Origin: Euryarchaeota archaeon UBA229
GTDB lineage: Archaea; Thermoplasmatota; Poseidoniia; Poseidoniales; Poseidoniaceae
Length of the DNA: 7,576 nucleotides
NCBI GenBank assembly: GCA_002505355.1
Contig: DAUW01000024.1
Location: forward strand, 1 to 7,576
Direction of reading: 5' to 3'
This document shows positions 1-7,297 of the stretch, piece after piece; the first letter of the stretch is position 1; each line of letters opens with the position of its first letter. The notes beneath the pieces are model-generated. The model did not search any database. It was not told the DNA's origin and saw only the letters and a list, made by a program, of their open reading frames with translations. A program made the translations under genes and the position numbers.

Positions 1-672
1 CAACTCAGCCATGTTGAATTCGCGTAAGCGAATCATTCCCTGGCGTGGTGATATTTCATTTCTATAGCCTTTACCGATTTGGACTGCACCAAACGGCAAA
101 CGCTCTCTAAAATGGCGATAAAGTACTGGAAATGAGGTGAACATTCCCTGTGCAGTCTCTGGTCTTAGAAAAGCCGGCCTACCAGAATCACCAGCACCTA
201 TAGTTGTATTAAACATCAGATTTTGTGCGGTGACCTCAGACCATGAACTAGCTTTGCAACTGGGACATGGTGGTTGGGCTTTGACTAGTAAATCTTGAAG
301 TTCAACCCGGGATAATGAGTCTGGGTTTGGGTGAAATTGCTCAAGAATAACATCGGCTCTACTGACCTCGTTGCATTCCAAGCAGACGGTCATATAATCT
401 GAGAATTCGCCGACATGTCCACTGGCTTCTAACACCTCAAATGGTGTTATGGTTGGACAGGATATTTCTGTTATGTTACCAGTAGAAATCCAGTGGTCTA
501 GCCAAATTTGGTTGACTCTATTCCTGAGCCTGCCACCATTAGGCCCAAAGTCGTAGAGACCTTTTGAGCCTCCATGTATTTCGTATGCTGGCAAAATAAA
601 TCCGCGTCGTTTGAGCATTCCAGATAGGCGCTCAAGACGTAGTCCAGACTCTTCTTCCATCGCCCTTACCAT
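1..672 (-). CDS. glyS: Glycyl-tRNA synthetase, archaeal/eukaryotic type, N-terminal part (runs off left edge)
   Basis: Class II aminoacyl-tRNA synthetase that charges tRNA-Gly with glycine in the cytoplasm. The reverse strand encodes 224 residues with no stop before the window edge. Visible landmarks are KRRGF..PAYEIHGG and LYDFGPNG near residues 21-45 (the N-terminal signature of the homodimeric alpha2 GlyRS), FLRPETAQGMF at about 168-178, and class II motif 2, GYRNEISPRQGMIRLREFN, at 202-220 with the ATP-contacting arginines. A CxxC pair at 97-100 and another at 136-139 could bind zinc in the insertion before motif 2. Motif 3 and the anticodon-binding domain lie outside the window. The chosen start is ATG at 672; an in-frame ATG at 660 and an in-frame GTG at 693 are alternatives. 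No good Shine-Dalgarno sits at the right distance from any of them. An A/T box at 718-725 lies about 26-30 bp above the GTG, which would suit a leaderless mRNA. Transcribed divergently from the reductase gene. Family assignment is very secure; the exact start is not. Confidence 0.96.
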   Translation of the reverse strand, partial: MVRAMEEESGLRLERLSGMLKRRGFILPAYEIHGGSKGLYDFGPNGGRLRNRVNQIWLDHWISTGNITEISCPTITPFEVLEASGHVGEFSDYMTVCLECNEVSRADVILEQFHPNPDSLSRVELQDLLVKAQPPCPSCKASSWSEVTAQNLMFNTTIGAGDSGRPAFLRPETAQGMFTSFPVLYRHFRERLPFGAVQIGKGYRNEISPRQGMIRLREFNMAEL

Positions 673-717
673 GTTAGTCGTGTCGTTTATCACCTTTGAA
701 AGTGACCATTGATATCG

Positions 718-725
718 ATTAAATT
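718..725 (-). promoter_or_regulatory. Candidate TATA box for glyS
   Basis: On the minus strand this reads AATTTAAT. Its centre is about 28 bp upstream of the GTG at 693 and about 50 bp upstream of the ATG at 672. The first spacing is what an archaeal leaderless transcript starting near 693 would need. The box is a loose match, so this is a suggestion only. Confidence 0.25.
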
Positions 726-749
726 GTGTTAATACGCATGGTTAAGAAG

Positions 750-756
750 CCCCCCC
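750..756 (+). repeat. C7 homopolymer in the leader of the reductase gene
   Basis: Seven consecutive C residues lie 13 nt upstream of the reductase ATG. They fall inside a short open frame that begins with ATG at 738 and stops at 803 in a different frame from the gene. Adding one C would put ATG 738 in frame with the gene and add an 11-residue leader (MVKKPPPTGQY). The tract is directly visible. Whether it is biologically variable or a base-count error cannot be told from one sequence. Confidence 0.7.
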
Positions 757-759
757 GAC

Positions 760-763
760 AGGA
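760..763 (+). promoter_or_regulatory. Weak Shine-Dalgarno (AGGA) for the reductase gene
   Basis: AGGA is followed by a 6-nt spacer and then the ATG at 770. This favours 770 over the out-of-frame ATG at 738 as the translation start. The match is only four bases, and the other starts in the window lack even this much. Confidence 0.35.
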
Positions 764-769
764 CAATAC

Positions 770-1870
770 ATGGCACGAGACTTCGATTACGATGTTATTG
801 TAATTGGAGGCGGTCCAGCAGGTAGTACCGCGGCTAGATATGCTGCGCAAGCAGGTGTTAAGGTTCTGGTAATTGATGCTCGAGCCTCAATCGGCACCCC
901 TCTGCAATGTGGAGAATTAGTCCCAACTAATGACGAGATGCGTCGATTATGTCCAGACGTACCAGACATGGACGACTTGTTTCAAACCCCTGAACACGCA
1001 ATTTCAAGGACATGTGAGACTATGAACATCATTACTCCATCTGGCAAGTCATTGTCATATGATTTTGAAGGTCTAATTCTGAATAGGGTAGCACATGATG
1101 AAGCGCTGGTAGAAATGGCAAAGAATGCTGGTGCCCAGTACCTTACAGACTCCTATGTTGAGGATGTTAATGAGCATTCAGTCAAGATACGTAGCGGCAA
1201 AACCTACACTGCCAGTGTAATACTCGGCGCAGGAGGCCATAACGACCCGGTAAGGAGAAAATTCTGGGCAGAAAAATCCGTTAATATACCCGTCAAGTTT
1301 GAACTAAAAGGTGGCAGTTACGGTGATGCGGTTGAATTACATTTTGGATCGATGGCGCCAGGTGGTTATGCGTGGATGTTTCCCAAAAATGAGGGAGCCA
1401 ATATTGGCCTAGGCATTCAGAAAAGTTTTGCCAAAGGTAAATCGCTGAATAAATACTCAAAGGATTTTATCGACAAATACCCCGGTGAAACCACGTTCAA
1501 GGGGGCTGGCTCATTACCTATGTCCGGAACAATAAAGAAATTCGTTAAGGGCAATCTGATGCTTGTTGGAGACTCAGCAGGAATGGTGCTCCCGTCAAAC
1601 GGAGCTGGCATCACAATTGCCATGGTTGGCGGTCGAATTGCCGGGCAAACCGTCGCCAACTACATACAACACGGAGAGCCTTTGACTAACTACGAGCGTG
1701 AGTGGAAAAAGCAGATGGGGAAAGTTATGAAAAATTCGAAACGTTCTTTCAAAATTGGCAGTATTATGTTTAGGATGCCTGACAAGTTACTGGATTTGTT
1801 CTTCAATAGATTGACTAAGGGCATAGTGTGGAGAGCAGTAACATGTCGACGAATGTTCTGGATTTTCTAA
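770..1870 (+). CDS. Geranylgeranyl reductase family FAD-dependent oxidoreductase (archaeal lipid type)
   Basis: A flavoprotein of 366 residues. Known family members saturate the geranylgeranyl chains of archaeal ether lipids (digeranylgeranylglycerophospholipid reductase) or of related prenyl compounds, working at the membrane surface. An N-terminal Rossmann FAD site is seen: a beta strand DVIVIGGGPAGS with GxGxxG at 13-18, ending in the acidic VIDA at 34-37. LQCGE at 45-49 is the family's conserved cysteine segment. LNRVAHDEAL at 104-113 is the following arginine-containing motif. GGYAWMFPK at 198-206 is the diagnostic YxWxFP substrate-site motif. VGDSAGMVLPSNGAGI at 266-281 is the second FAD-binding GD motif. 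The C-terminus is basic and aromatic (TCRRMFWIF), with no obvious transmembrane helix. The length is near the short end of the family. The start at 770 has an AGGA at proper distance. The helicase gene follows on the same strand after 105 bp, so co-transcription is possible. The precise substrate (lipid, menaquinone side chain or other prenyl group) cannot be decided from sequence. Confidence 0.92.
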   Translation: MARDFDYDVIVIGGGPAGSTAARYAAQAGVKVLVIDARASIGTPLQCGELVPTNDEMRRLCPDVPDMDDLFQTPEHAISRTCETMNIITPSGKSLSYDFEGLILNRVAHDEALVEMAKNAGAQYLTDSYVEDVNEHSVKIRSGKTYTASVILGAGGHNDPVRRKFWAEKSVNIPVKFELKGGSYGDAVELHFGSMAPGGYAWMFPKNEGANIGLGIQKSFAKGKSLNKYSKDFIDKYPGETTFKGAGSLPMSGTIKKFVKGNLMLVGDSAGMVLPSNGAGITIAMVGGRIAGQTVANYIQHGEPLTNYEREWKKQMGKVMKNSKRSFKIGSIMFRMPDKLLDLFFNRLTKGIVWRAVTCRRMFWIF

Positions 1871-1943
1871 CCAGATTGAAATGATAAGTTTTGCAGCCAA
1901 CCCAGCATGACGGTGTCAACGAAGTTTTGAAGTAGTTGTTACG

Positions 1944-1970
1944 TTCACTACGGCCCACTGGGATAGTGAA
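1944..1970. repeat. Dyad/hairpin immediately upstream of the helicase start
   Basis: TTCACTA at 1944-1950 and TAGTGAA at 1964-1970 are perfect inverted arms of 7 bp. Between them lies a nested dyad, CCCACTGGG, at 1954-1962. The right arm ends 5 nt before the helicase ATG at 1976. As DNA it has the shape of an operator. As RNA it would be a hairpin next to the start codon that could limit ribosome entry. It lacks a following T-run, so it is a poor terminator for the reductase gene. The rest of the 1871-1975 spacer shows no other convincing signal and no strong TATA box near the helicase start. Confidence 0.55.
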
Positions 1971-1975
1971 ATAAA

Positions 1976-4900
1976 ATGGTGGAGATACTGTATCTTGATG
2001 AATCACAAGATACGGATAGCCTGCTTGCAATGCTGTCACCACCGGTGCGGAATTGGTTCAAGGACAAATTCCCCGATTTCACTCGACCGCAAAAACTTGC
2101 GATACCTGCGATAATGGATCGAAAACATCTGTTGCTTTGTTCACCCACTGGTTCTGGTAAAACACTTACTGCTTTTCTCACCATAATCGATAAATTAGTT
2201 CGAATGGCGCTAGATGGAAAACTAAAGAAAAAGGTCCACTGCGTGTATATCTCACCTATCAAAGCGCTGGCTAATGACATACAGCGCAACTTAATTGGTC
2301 CGCTGACGGAAATATCTGAAAAATATCTTCCAGATCGTGCTCAAGAAATAAAGGTAGGACTTCGAACTGGAGATACCCCACAATCTGAACGGCAGAGAAT
2401 GTTGAAACATCCACCACATATACTAATCACAACGCCAGAAAGCCTTGCCATAGCAATCACTTCACCAAGATTTCAACCAATTGTCAGTGAATTGGAATAC
2501 ATGATTGTTGATGAGTTACATTCTCTAGTACCTACCAAACGTGGTGTTCACTTGGGTTTGACACTATCATACTTGGACACCTTGTTACAGACTCCTGTAC
2601 AAAGAATTGGCATCTCCGCCACCATGGAACCTCTCGAGAAAGTCGCAGAATATCTGGTCGCAAGCGACGACCGAGAAACCCGTGGCGATGAAAGCAGCGT
2701 GTGCATTGCTAAAGTTTCTGGTTCAAGAGAATTAGATATGGATATCATTATTCCCGATAACAGGTTTAGTGATTTATCTGTCATGAAGGTCCTTGAAAAA
2801 AATATTGAAGTCATTGCTGACCTGATTACCGCTCATACGACAACACTTATTTTTGCTAACACAAGAAAAATGACTGAGACACTGGTGCAAAGATTACGAC
2901 CTCACCTAGGAGAGTTAGTTGCTGGGCACCATGGGTCAATGGACAAGAAAATACGGCTCGATGTTGAAAAGCGATTAAAACACGGGCACTTGAGAGCAGT
3001 AGTTACTTCATCATCCCTTGAAATGGGTATTGATATTGGATCTGTCGACCTCGTAATACAAGTTGGAAGCCCCGGTGACATAGCCACTGCTTTACAGCGA
3101 ATAGGGCGGGCTGGACATCATGTTGGGGGCATACCAAGAGCTCGGTTTTTGCCTACTAGCGTTGACGATTTAATCGAACTAGCTGCTCTACAATCTGCCA
3201 TACAGAAAGGTGAGATGGATATACTACACTTTCCGGAGAACTGCCTTGACGTGGTCGCCCAGTTCATGATAGGTTTAGTAATCATCAACCAAATCGACAT
3301 TGATGAAGCATTTGAGGTGATAGTAAATGCTTGGTCCTATCGCAATTTTGAGTATGATGACTTTATCGAAGTTTTAGACATGCTGGAGGAAGAACGGCGT
3401 GTCTGGGTCGATTGGGAAGAAAACATCTACGGTAAGCGTGGGTATTCAAGAATGATATATTACACAAACATTGGCACTATAGCACCAGATAATTCCTACT
3501 TGGTATTCAATGCTGAGGGCTCTGTTCTAGGTCAGTTAAGTGGTTCTTTCGTCTCTAATTTGCGCAGTGGTGATGTGATTCTACTTGGCGGTTCAACCTA
3601 CCGAGTTACCAACATTCAGGGCACGCGAGTAAACGTTACTGCTGTTACAGGTTATCGACCAACAGTTCCCTCGTGGTCAGGCGAAGCTCGTTCACGCTCT
3701 AGTGAATTGTCCAATGCGCTGCTTGACTTAATTGGTCATTGCATCGTTGCGTTGCGTAAGGAAATGGACCCTCGAATGATATTGTGTGACGCATATGGTC
3801 TGTCAAATATTGTCGCAAATTCTATTGCTCGACACTTAGAAGAACACTCAATTGACTCATTCCAGGTTCCCGACCCTAACAGAATACTAGTCGAACAAAT
3901 AATCAGTAGTGGCCACCCTACTTACATGATTACCACCTGTCGTGGCAGAGGCTTCAATACCGCTCTCGGGTACTTTTTGGCCGGTTTGGCAGAATCTAAC
4001 GGCATTAGTGTGATTGAGATGTCATTTGACGAAAATGGACTACTTCTCCGCACATCGCAAGAAATCGAACCGAGAGACATGTATGACTCATTCAAAAGTC
4101 ACAATCACATAGAGGTAATTGAACGTTATATAATCAATACTCAAATTTTTTCAAAACGATTCAAAGAAGTAGCTGGCCGGTCTTTGATTATACCAAAACG
4201 CATTGGCGCAGATGAAATTAGCCCGCAAGTGTTCCAGCAAAAGGCGGATGCTCTGCTCAATAAGCATAGAACAATTGAAGACAGTTTACTGATGCGTGAA
4301 GCAAAAAATGAAATCATGTTTGGTGATATCGATCTAAACAGCTTGAATGCTTTCCTAGAATTGTGCATCGAGGGAAAGGCAAGAATCGTCCACCAAAAAA
4401 TGACAATCCCATCAAGACTGGGTATGTCCTTATTCATGTCGGCATTTGAAGATTTAATGTCGATGAAAACCAGGGCGTTTTTAGTCAAAGATATCGATCC
4501 AACAATTCTCCAGCGACTACTCGGAACACGGAGTTTAGCCACAGAATTATCGGAGGAGGAACTAAACGAATATTTCCTCAATAAAGCACCAATACCTTCA
4601 GACGCTGCTGGCCTTTTACAACTGATGTCCCATGGTGGGGGCCTAGAAAAGTCATTCAATAACCCGCTATACCTTGAAAAACTAAAGGATATTGATTCTG
4701 AAATTCTCCGTAACTGGGTACAAGAATTATGTCAGAGTGGTGAAATAGTCAAAATTAGAAACACCGGCTCGGTTGAATTAGACAACAAATGGTTTACACC
4801 CTATATGGCAGAAATACACGGCACTCTCGGTTGCCTAGCCACAAACGGTGGCAAGGAAGTAAAAGATCTAAGAGACCTACACACTGAAGGAATGGAATAT

Positions 4901-7261
4901 GAAATTGCTGTGGAATATTCTGGCCTCAAACCAACTAAATGGAAAACGATGAAAATAAGTGACCCTCATGTTGCAATGCGGGTGAAGATAATCGAAATGC
5001 TTGGTAGTGAAGGGCCAAAGATGGCAGATCAAATTGAATCACGCCTACCATTCTCGAAGGAGCTAGTTGACCGAATTTTGCATGAGTTAGAATCTCGTAA
5101 TGTAATCTCGGTTGGGTTCTACAAACAGACCGATGATGCAGAGTATATCCTAAAAATAGACGAACATCGACTCACCGGTGGTGAAGAAGAGGTTGTTGAA
5201 TATCGCTGGGTACAAAACATGGTATTTGACAAATCCTTTGCCCGGTACAAAGATGGGTTCACCGCTTTTGATTCCCACGTAATATTCCAAAAACAGCAGG
5301 AGTTACTATATCGAGTTGACGAATTTAGGTTTAAGGACTGGAAAGACCTGCAAATGGATTCTGATGTGATAATGGGCCGTTTGCTGCACAATCGCATCGG
5401 TTACACAACAAAGAAAAATATTCCAATGTTGTTAGGATTAAAGCCTGAACCGTGGATTGGAGCGATGGAAGAGCAATTGCTCGAGAAAATTCCCCCTGGT
5501 ATAAACGTGACCAGACAAGAAATCATGCAAGATTTCCCCAAGGGTGACGAGTTTAAGTCGCTTCAGCGTGATTTGAAGCGAGCCTTGGACAATCTTGAAC
5601 GACAAATGTTGGTGGTCAAGCAGTTTGAAGATGTGGTGGGCAGGCGCCGGAAATTATCCCTGTTCCATCGCGTTCACGGAGTCTATGAACCTACTAGTTT
5701 CGAAGAATCACTAGTTGATGTAGTAAAGCGATTGGGTCCGATAAAATCACACACTTTGAGATTCTTCGTTACTAAGTCATATGAGGAATTAACAATTGCG
5801 TTAATGAACTTAGAGAAATCTGGTAAAATTGCGAAAGTTGTTTCTCTGGTTCCAGAACCAGAAGCGTTCTATTGCATGCCGGAGGAAGTTGAACTACTGA
5901 AACGGCCGAGCAGAGAAGACGGAAAATTGAGAATACTCACTCAATCAGATCCCTATGTTTCCCGATTTATCTGGGAAGTTAGGAGCATCCTTGACAGAGG
6001 ATGGTATCTTCCTGTGTTCAAGGGCGTTGATCCGATCGGAAAAGTGTTAATGTTCAAGGTAAATGATTATCTTGAAGTCAAGGATTTGCATATACCTAAT
6101 GCTTACATTGAAGAATTTTGTGTGGCTTTTGCTGCGTTACTTGACAACCATTCTGATCAATTGGTCGATGTTGCAGTTTTGACCAACTTCAATAGCGAAC
6201 CAGTATCGCAACTCGAACCGGAAACTCGTCGGTATTTGGAAAATATTGGTTTCAAATTAACCGGGGAAAGAATGATTCGGGGGGGTATAGTTGACCCGCA
6301 ACCGAGAGAAATTGCCGAGCGTGCCTTATTCCATCGCCATTTTTTGCACCAAAATACGAGACTAGAAAACGAAGTTATTGCAATGCGCAAAATTCCTGAG
6401 GTTCGAGACGATTTTGCCTTGCGAGGACGCTGTGAGGTATACCGAGCCGACCTCAAGAGCATGGCTAGTGCAAATCGTTTGCATCAGGGTGTAAATCTTC
6501 GAGGGCACCAAGTTTGGGCGACGTATGAACACTTCCAAGATTTACTTGTTATTCGCGGGATCCCCGCCGATGAAGACCTATTGGACATTGTTGATTTCTT
6601 TTCTACTAATTCAGACCCTAATATCTTCAAAGAAAGGCATGCTCTGTCACAGTCCGAGTTCCGTAAATTAATACAGCCACTGATTAGGACTGGTCACATT
6701 GTCCAAGATTTCCGAGGAGGGTTTAGGACTGTTGTGCCAAATACATCCATCGACCCCGTTGAACTACGGAAAGAATATCTCCGTAACATGGTCAAAGAGT
6801 ATCCGATAATTACCCTTAAGCAATTTATGAGACTCGCAGGGACACCATTTAAGCCCGAGGAAATTAAATCCGTACTGAATTCCTTTGAGGCTGATGGAAC
6901 ATTAATCAAAGGTTTTCTAATCGAAGACTTACATGAAGTTTGCTGGGGCCGGAAGGAATTGCTAGACGAGGCGCGCAGCATCCGTCCAATTCGTGACTTT
7001 GTCCTTCCACCTAGTGATCCGATATCACCTTATTTTGCTGACGTGTTAAAGGAAAAATTTGGCTTCGGATCAGCCTATTTAGTGTTCAAAAATGCCGAAC
7101 CAGTTGCTGCATTCAAGGCTAACACAAGAAACAAAATTATCGAGGTTAAAGATTATGAAGGCTCTGAGAAGGGATGGCGAATCGTCAAAGAATTTGCTTG
7201 GGAACACCAAATGCCACTCGAAACCGAATTGAGAATCGGTGGTAAGAAGATGACTCGATGA
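1976..7261 (+). CDS. lhr: Lhr-type superfamily 2 helicase, full-length bacterial-type architecture, unusually long (1761 aa)
   Basis: ATP-dependent 3'-5' single-strand translocase and RNA:DNA or DNA helicase, linked to DNA repair in studied homologues. Helicase motifs: Q-motif region RPQKLAIPA (37-45); Walker A PTGSGKT (57-63); Ia SPIKALAND (93-101); TTPES (152-156); II VDELH (178-182, DELH instead of the commoner DEVH/DEIH); III SAT (214-216); IV LIFANTR (291-297); V LEMGIDIG (348-355); VI QRIGRAGH (374-381). Lhr-specific parts follow: SGSFVSNLRSGDVILLGG (522-539), WSGEARSRSSEL (567-578), then a DEAD-associated region around 640-810 including FSKRFKEVAGRSL (725-737) and a REAKNEI..GDID stretch (774-786). 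The C-terminal region from about 840 has several winged-helix-like segments: about 875-945, 1000-1066, 1166-1230, 1243-1310, 1533-1590 and 1597-1667. It also has two small beta-rich segments with SDP...EVKD at 1318-1375 and 1673-1730, resembling the end domain of the AlkZ/YcaQ-like fold. E. coli and mycobacterial Lhr are about 1500-1540 residues from memory; archaeal short forms are under 1000. The start is fixed by an in-frame TGA at 1967-1969. No frameshift seen. Confidence 0.93.
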   Translation: MVEILYLDESQDTDSLLAMLSPPVRNWFKDKFPDFTRPQKLAIPAIMDRKHLLLCSPTGSGKTLTAFLTIIDKLVRMALDGKLKKKVHCVYISPIKALANDIQRNLIGPLTEISEKYLPDRAQEIKVGLRTGDTPQSERQRMLKHPPHILITTPESLAIAITSPRFQPIVSELEYMIVDELHSLVPTKRGVHLGLTLSYLDTLLQTPVQRIGISATMEPLEKVAEYLVASDDRETRGDESSVCIAKVSGSRELDMDIIIPDNRFSDLSVMKVLEKNIEVIADLITAHTTTLIFANTRKMTETLVQRLRPHLGELVAGHHGSMDKKIRLDVEKRLKHGHLRAVVTSSSLEMGIDIGSVDLVIQVGSPGDIATALQRIGRAGHHVGGIPRARFLPTSVDDLIELAALQSAIQKGEMDILHFPENCLDVVAQFMIGLVIINQIDIDEAFEVIVNAWSYRNFEYDDFIEVLDMLEEERRVWVDWEENIYGKRGYSRMIYYTNIGTIAPDNSYLVFNAEGSVLGQLSGSFVSNLRSGDVILLGGSTYRVTNIQGTRVNVTAVTGYRPTVPSWSGEARSRSSELSNALLDLIGHCIVALRKEMDPRMILCDAYGLSNIVANSIARHLEEHSIDSFQVPDPNRILVEQIISSGHPTYMITTCRGRGFNTALGYFLAGLAESNGISVIEMSFDENGLLLRTSQEIEPRDMYDSFKSHNHIEVIERYIINTQIFSKRFKEVAGRSLIIPKRIGADEISPQVFQQKADALLNKHRTIEDSLLMREAKNEIMFGDIDLNSLNAFLELCIEGKARIVHQKMTIPSRLGMSLFMSAFEDLMSMKTRAFLVKDIDPTILQRLLGTRSLATELSEEELNEYFLNKAPIPSDAAGLLQLMSHGGGLEKSFNNPLYLEKLKDIDSEILRNWVQELCQSGEIVKIRNTGSVELDNKWFTPYMAEIHGTLGCLATNGGKEVKDLRDLHTEGMEYEIAVEYSGLKPTKWKTMKISDPHVAMRVKIIEMLGSEGPKMADQIESRLPFSKELVDRILHELESRNVISVGFYKQTDDAEYILKIDEHRLTGGEEEVVEYRWVQNMVFDKSFARYKDGFTAFDSHVIFQKQQELLYRVDEFRFKDWKDLQMDSDVIMGRLLHNRIGYTTKKNIPMLLGLKPEPWIGAMEEQLLEKIPPGINVTRQEIMQDFPKGDEFKSLQRDLKRALDNLERQMLVVKQFEDVVGRRRKLSLFHRVHGVYEPTSFEESLVDVVKRLGPIKSHTLRFFVTKSYEELTIALMNLEKSGKIAKVVSLVPEPEAFYCMPEEVELLKRPSREDGKLRILTQSDPYVSRFIWEVRSILDRGWYLPVFKGVDPIGKVLMFKVNDYLEVKDLHIPNAYIEEFCVAFAALLDNHSDQLVDVAVLTNFNSEPVSQLEPETRRYLENIGFKLTGERMIRGGIVDPQPREIAERALFHRHFLHQNTRLENEVIAMRKIPEVRDDFALRGRCEVYRADLKSMASANRLHQGVNLRGHQVWATYEHFQDLLVIRGIPADEDLLDIVDFFSTNSDPNIFKERHALSQSEFRKLIQPLIRTGHIVQDFRGGFRTVVPNTSIDPVELRKEYLRNMVKEYPIITLKQFMRLAGTPFKPEEIKSVLNSFEADGTLIKGFLIEDLHEVCWGRKELLDEARSIRPIRDFVLPPSDPISPYFADVLKEKFGFGSAYLVFKNAEPVAAFKANTRNKIIEVKDYEGSEKGWRIVKEFAWEHQMPLETELRIGGKKMTR
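5471..7213 (+). repeat. Ancient intragenic duplication in the helicase C-terminal region
   Basis: Residues about 1166-1390 and about 1533-1746 of the helicase share the same order: winged helix, winged helix, small beta domain. The best part aligns without gaps at an offset of 356 residues: 1321-1370 against 1677-1726, with 15 identical of 50 by hand count, including SDP, VFK..(D/E)P and EVKD at equal spacing. The second winged helix aligns at an offset of 358 (LEKSGKIAK with FEADGTLIK). The first aligns at about 362 (VVKQF with IVQDF). The coordinates cover both copies and the roughly 140-residue segment between them. The protein-level match is visible; the common origin is inferred. Confidence 0.6.
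6279..6285 (+). repeat. G7 homopolymer inside the helicase gene
   Basis: Seven consecutive G residues encode part of Arg1435-Gly-Gly. The reading frame is intact through the tract and the protein continues with convincing homology-like features on both sides, so the base count here appears correct. Slippage would disrupt the second half of the duplicated C-terminal region while leaving the motor core. Confidence 0.6.
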
Positions 7262-7282
7262 TAAAAAACACAATACCACTAC

Positions 7283-7290
7283 TTTTTAAT
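7283..7290 (+). promoter_or_regulatory. T-run after the helicase gene: candidate terminator and/or TATA box
   Basis: TTTTTAAT lies 21 bp past the helicase stop codon and about 29-36 bp before the next ATG. A T-run on the coding strand can end archaeal transcription. The same box is at roughly the distance expected of a TATA element for a nearly leaderless transcript of the lectin-like gene. CCAC at 7276-7279 and GTGG at 7292-7295 could pair around it, but the stem is weak. Both roles are inferred from position. Confidence 0.3.
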
Positions 7291-7297
7291 GGTGGCT

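Larger units (their letters stand above)
673..769. promoter_or_regulatory. Divergent intergenic promoter region between glyS and the reductase gene
   Basis: These 97 bp must hold the transcription signals for two genes read in opposite directions, unless one is fed from elsewhere. The richest A/T stretch is 709-725 (TTGATATCGATTAAATT). Read on the minus strand, 725-718 is AATTTAAT, a TATA-like box for glyS. For the plus-strand gene, TTGATATC at 709-716 or TTAATAC at 729-735 are weak TATA candidates. If real, the boxes for the two directions overlap or nearly touch, so the two genes could compete for TBP/TFB. No clear purine-rich BRE is evident. The assignment is by eye and spacing only. Confidence 0.4.

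Noticed and set aside
738..803. A 21-codon open frame upstream of and overlapping the reductase start
   Set aside because: Not annotated as a gene: it has no ribosome-binding site of its own and no recognisable product. It is kept only as a finding because of the C7 tract.
1741..1870. Possible frameshift or truncation at the reductase C-terminus, as the protein is on the short side for the family
   Set aside because: The reading frame ends in a coherent basic-aromatic tail and the following 105 bp in all three frames do not continue anything family-like. A naturally short member is the simpler explanation.
1944..1970. Rho-independent-style terminator for the reductase gene
   Set aside because: The stem is followed by AATAAAATGG rather than a T-run and sits against the next start codon, so termination is unlikely to be its role.
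4141..4659. A 172-codon open frame on the minus strand inside the helicase gene
   Set aside because: It lies wholly antisense to a well-supported coding region, its product is serine- and lysine-rich with no recognisable domain, and it has no plausible start signal. It is a by-product of the opposite strand's codon use, as are the other minus-strand frames under the reductase and helicase genes.
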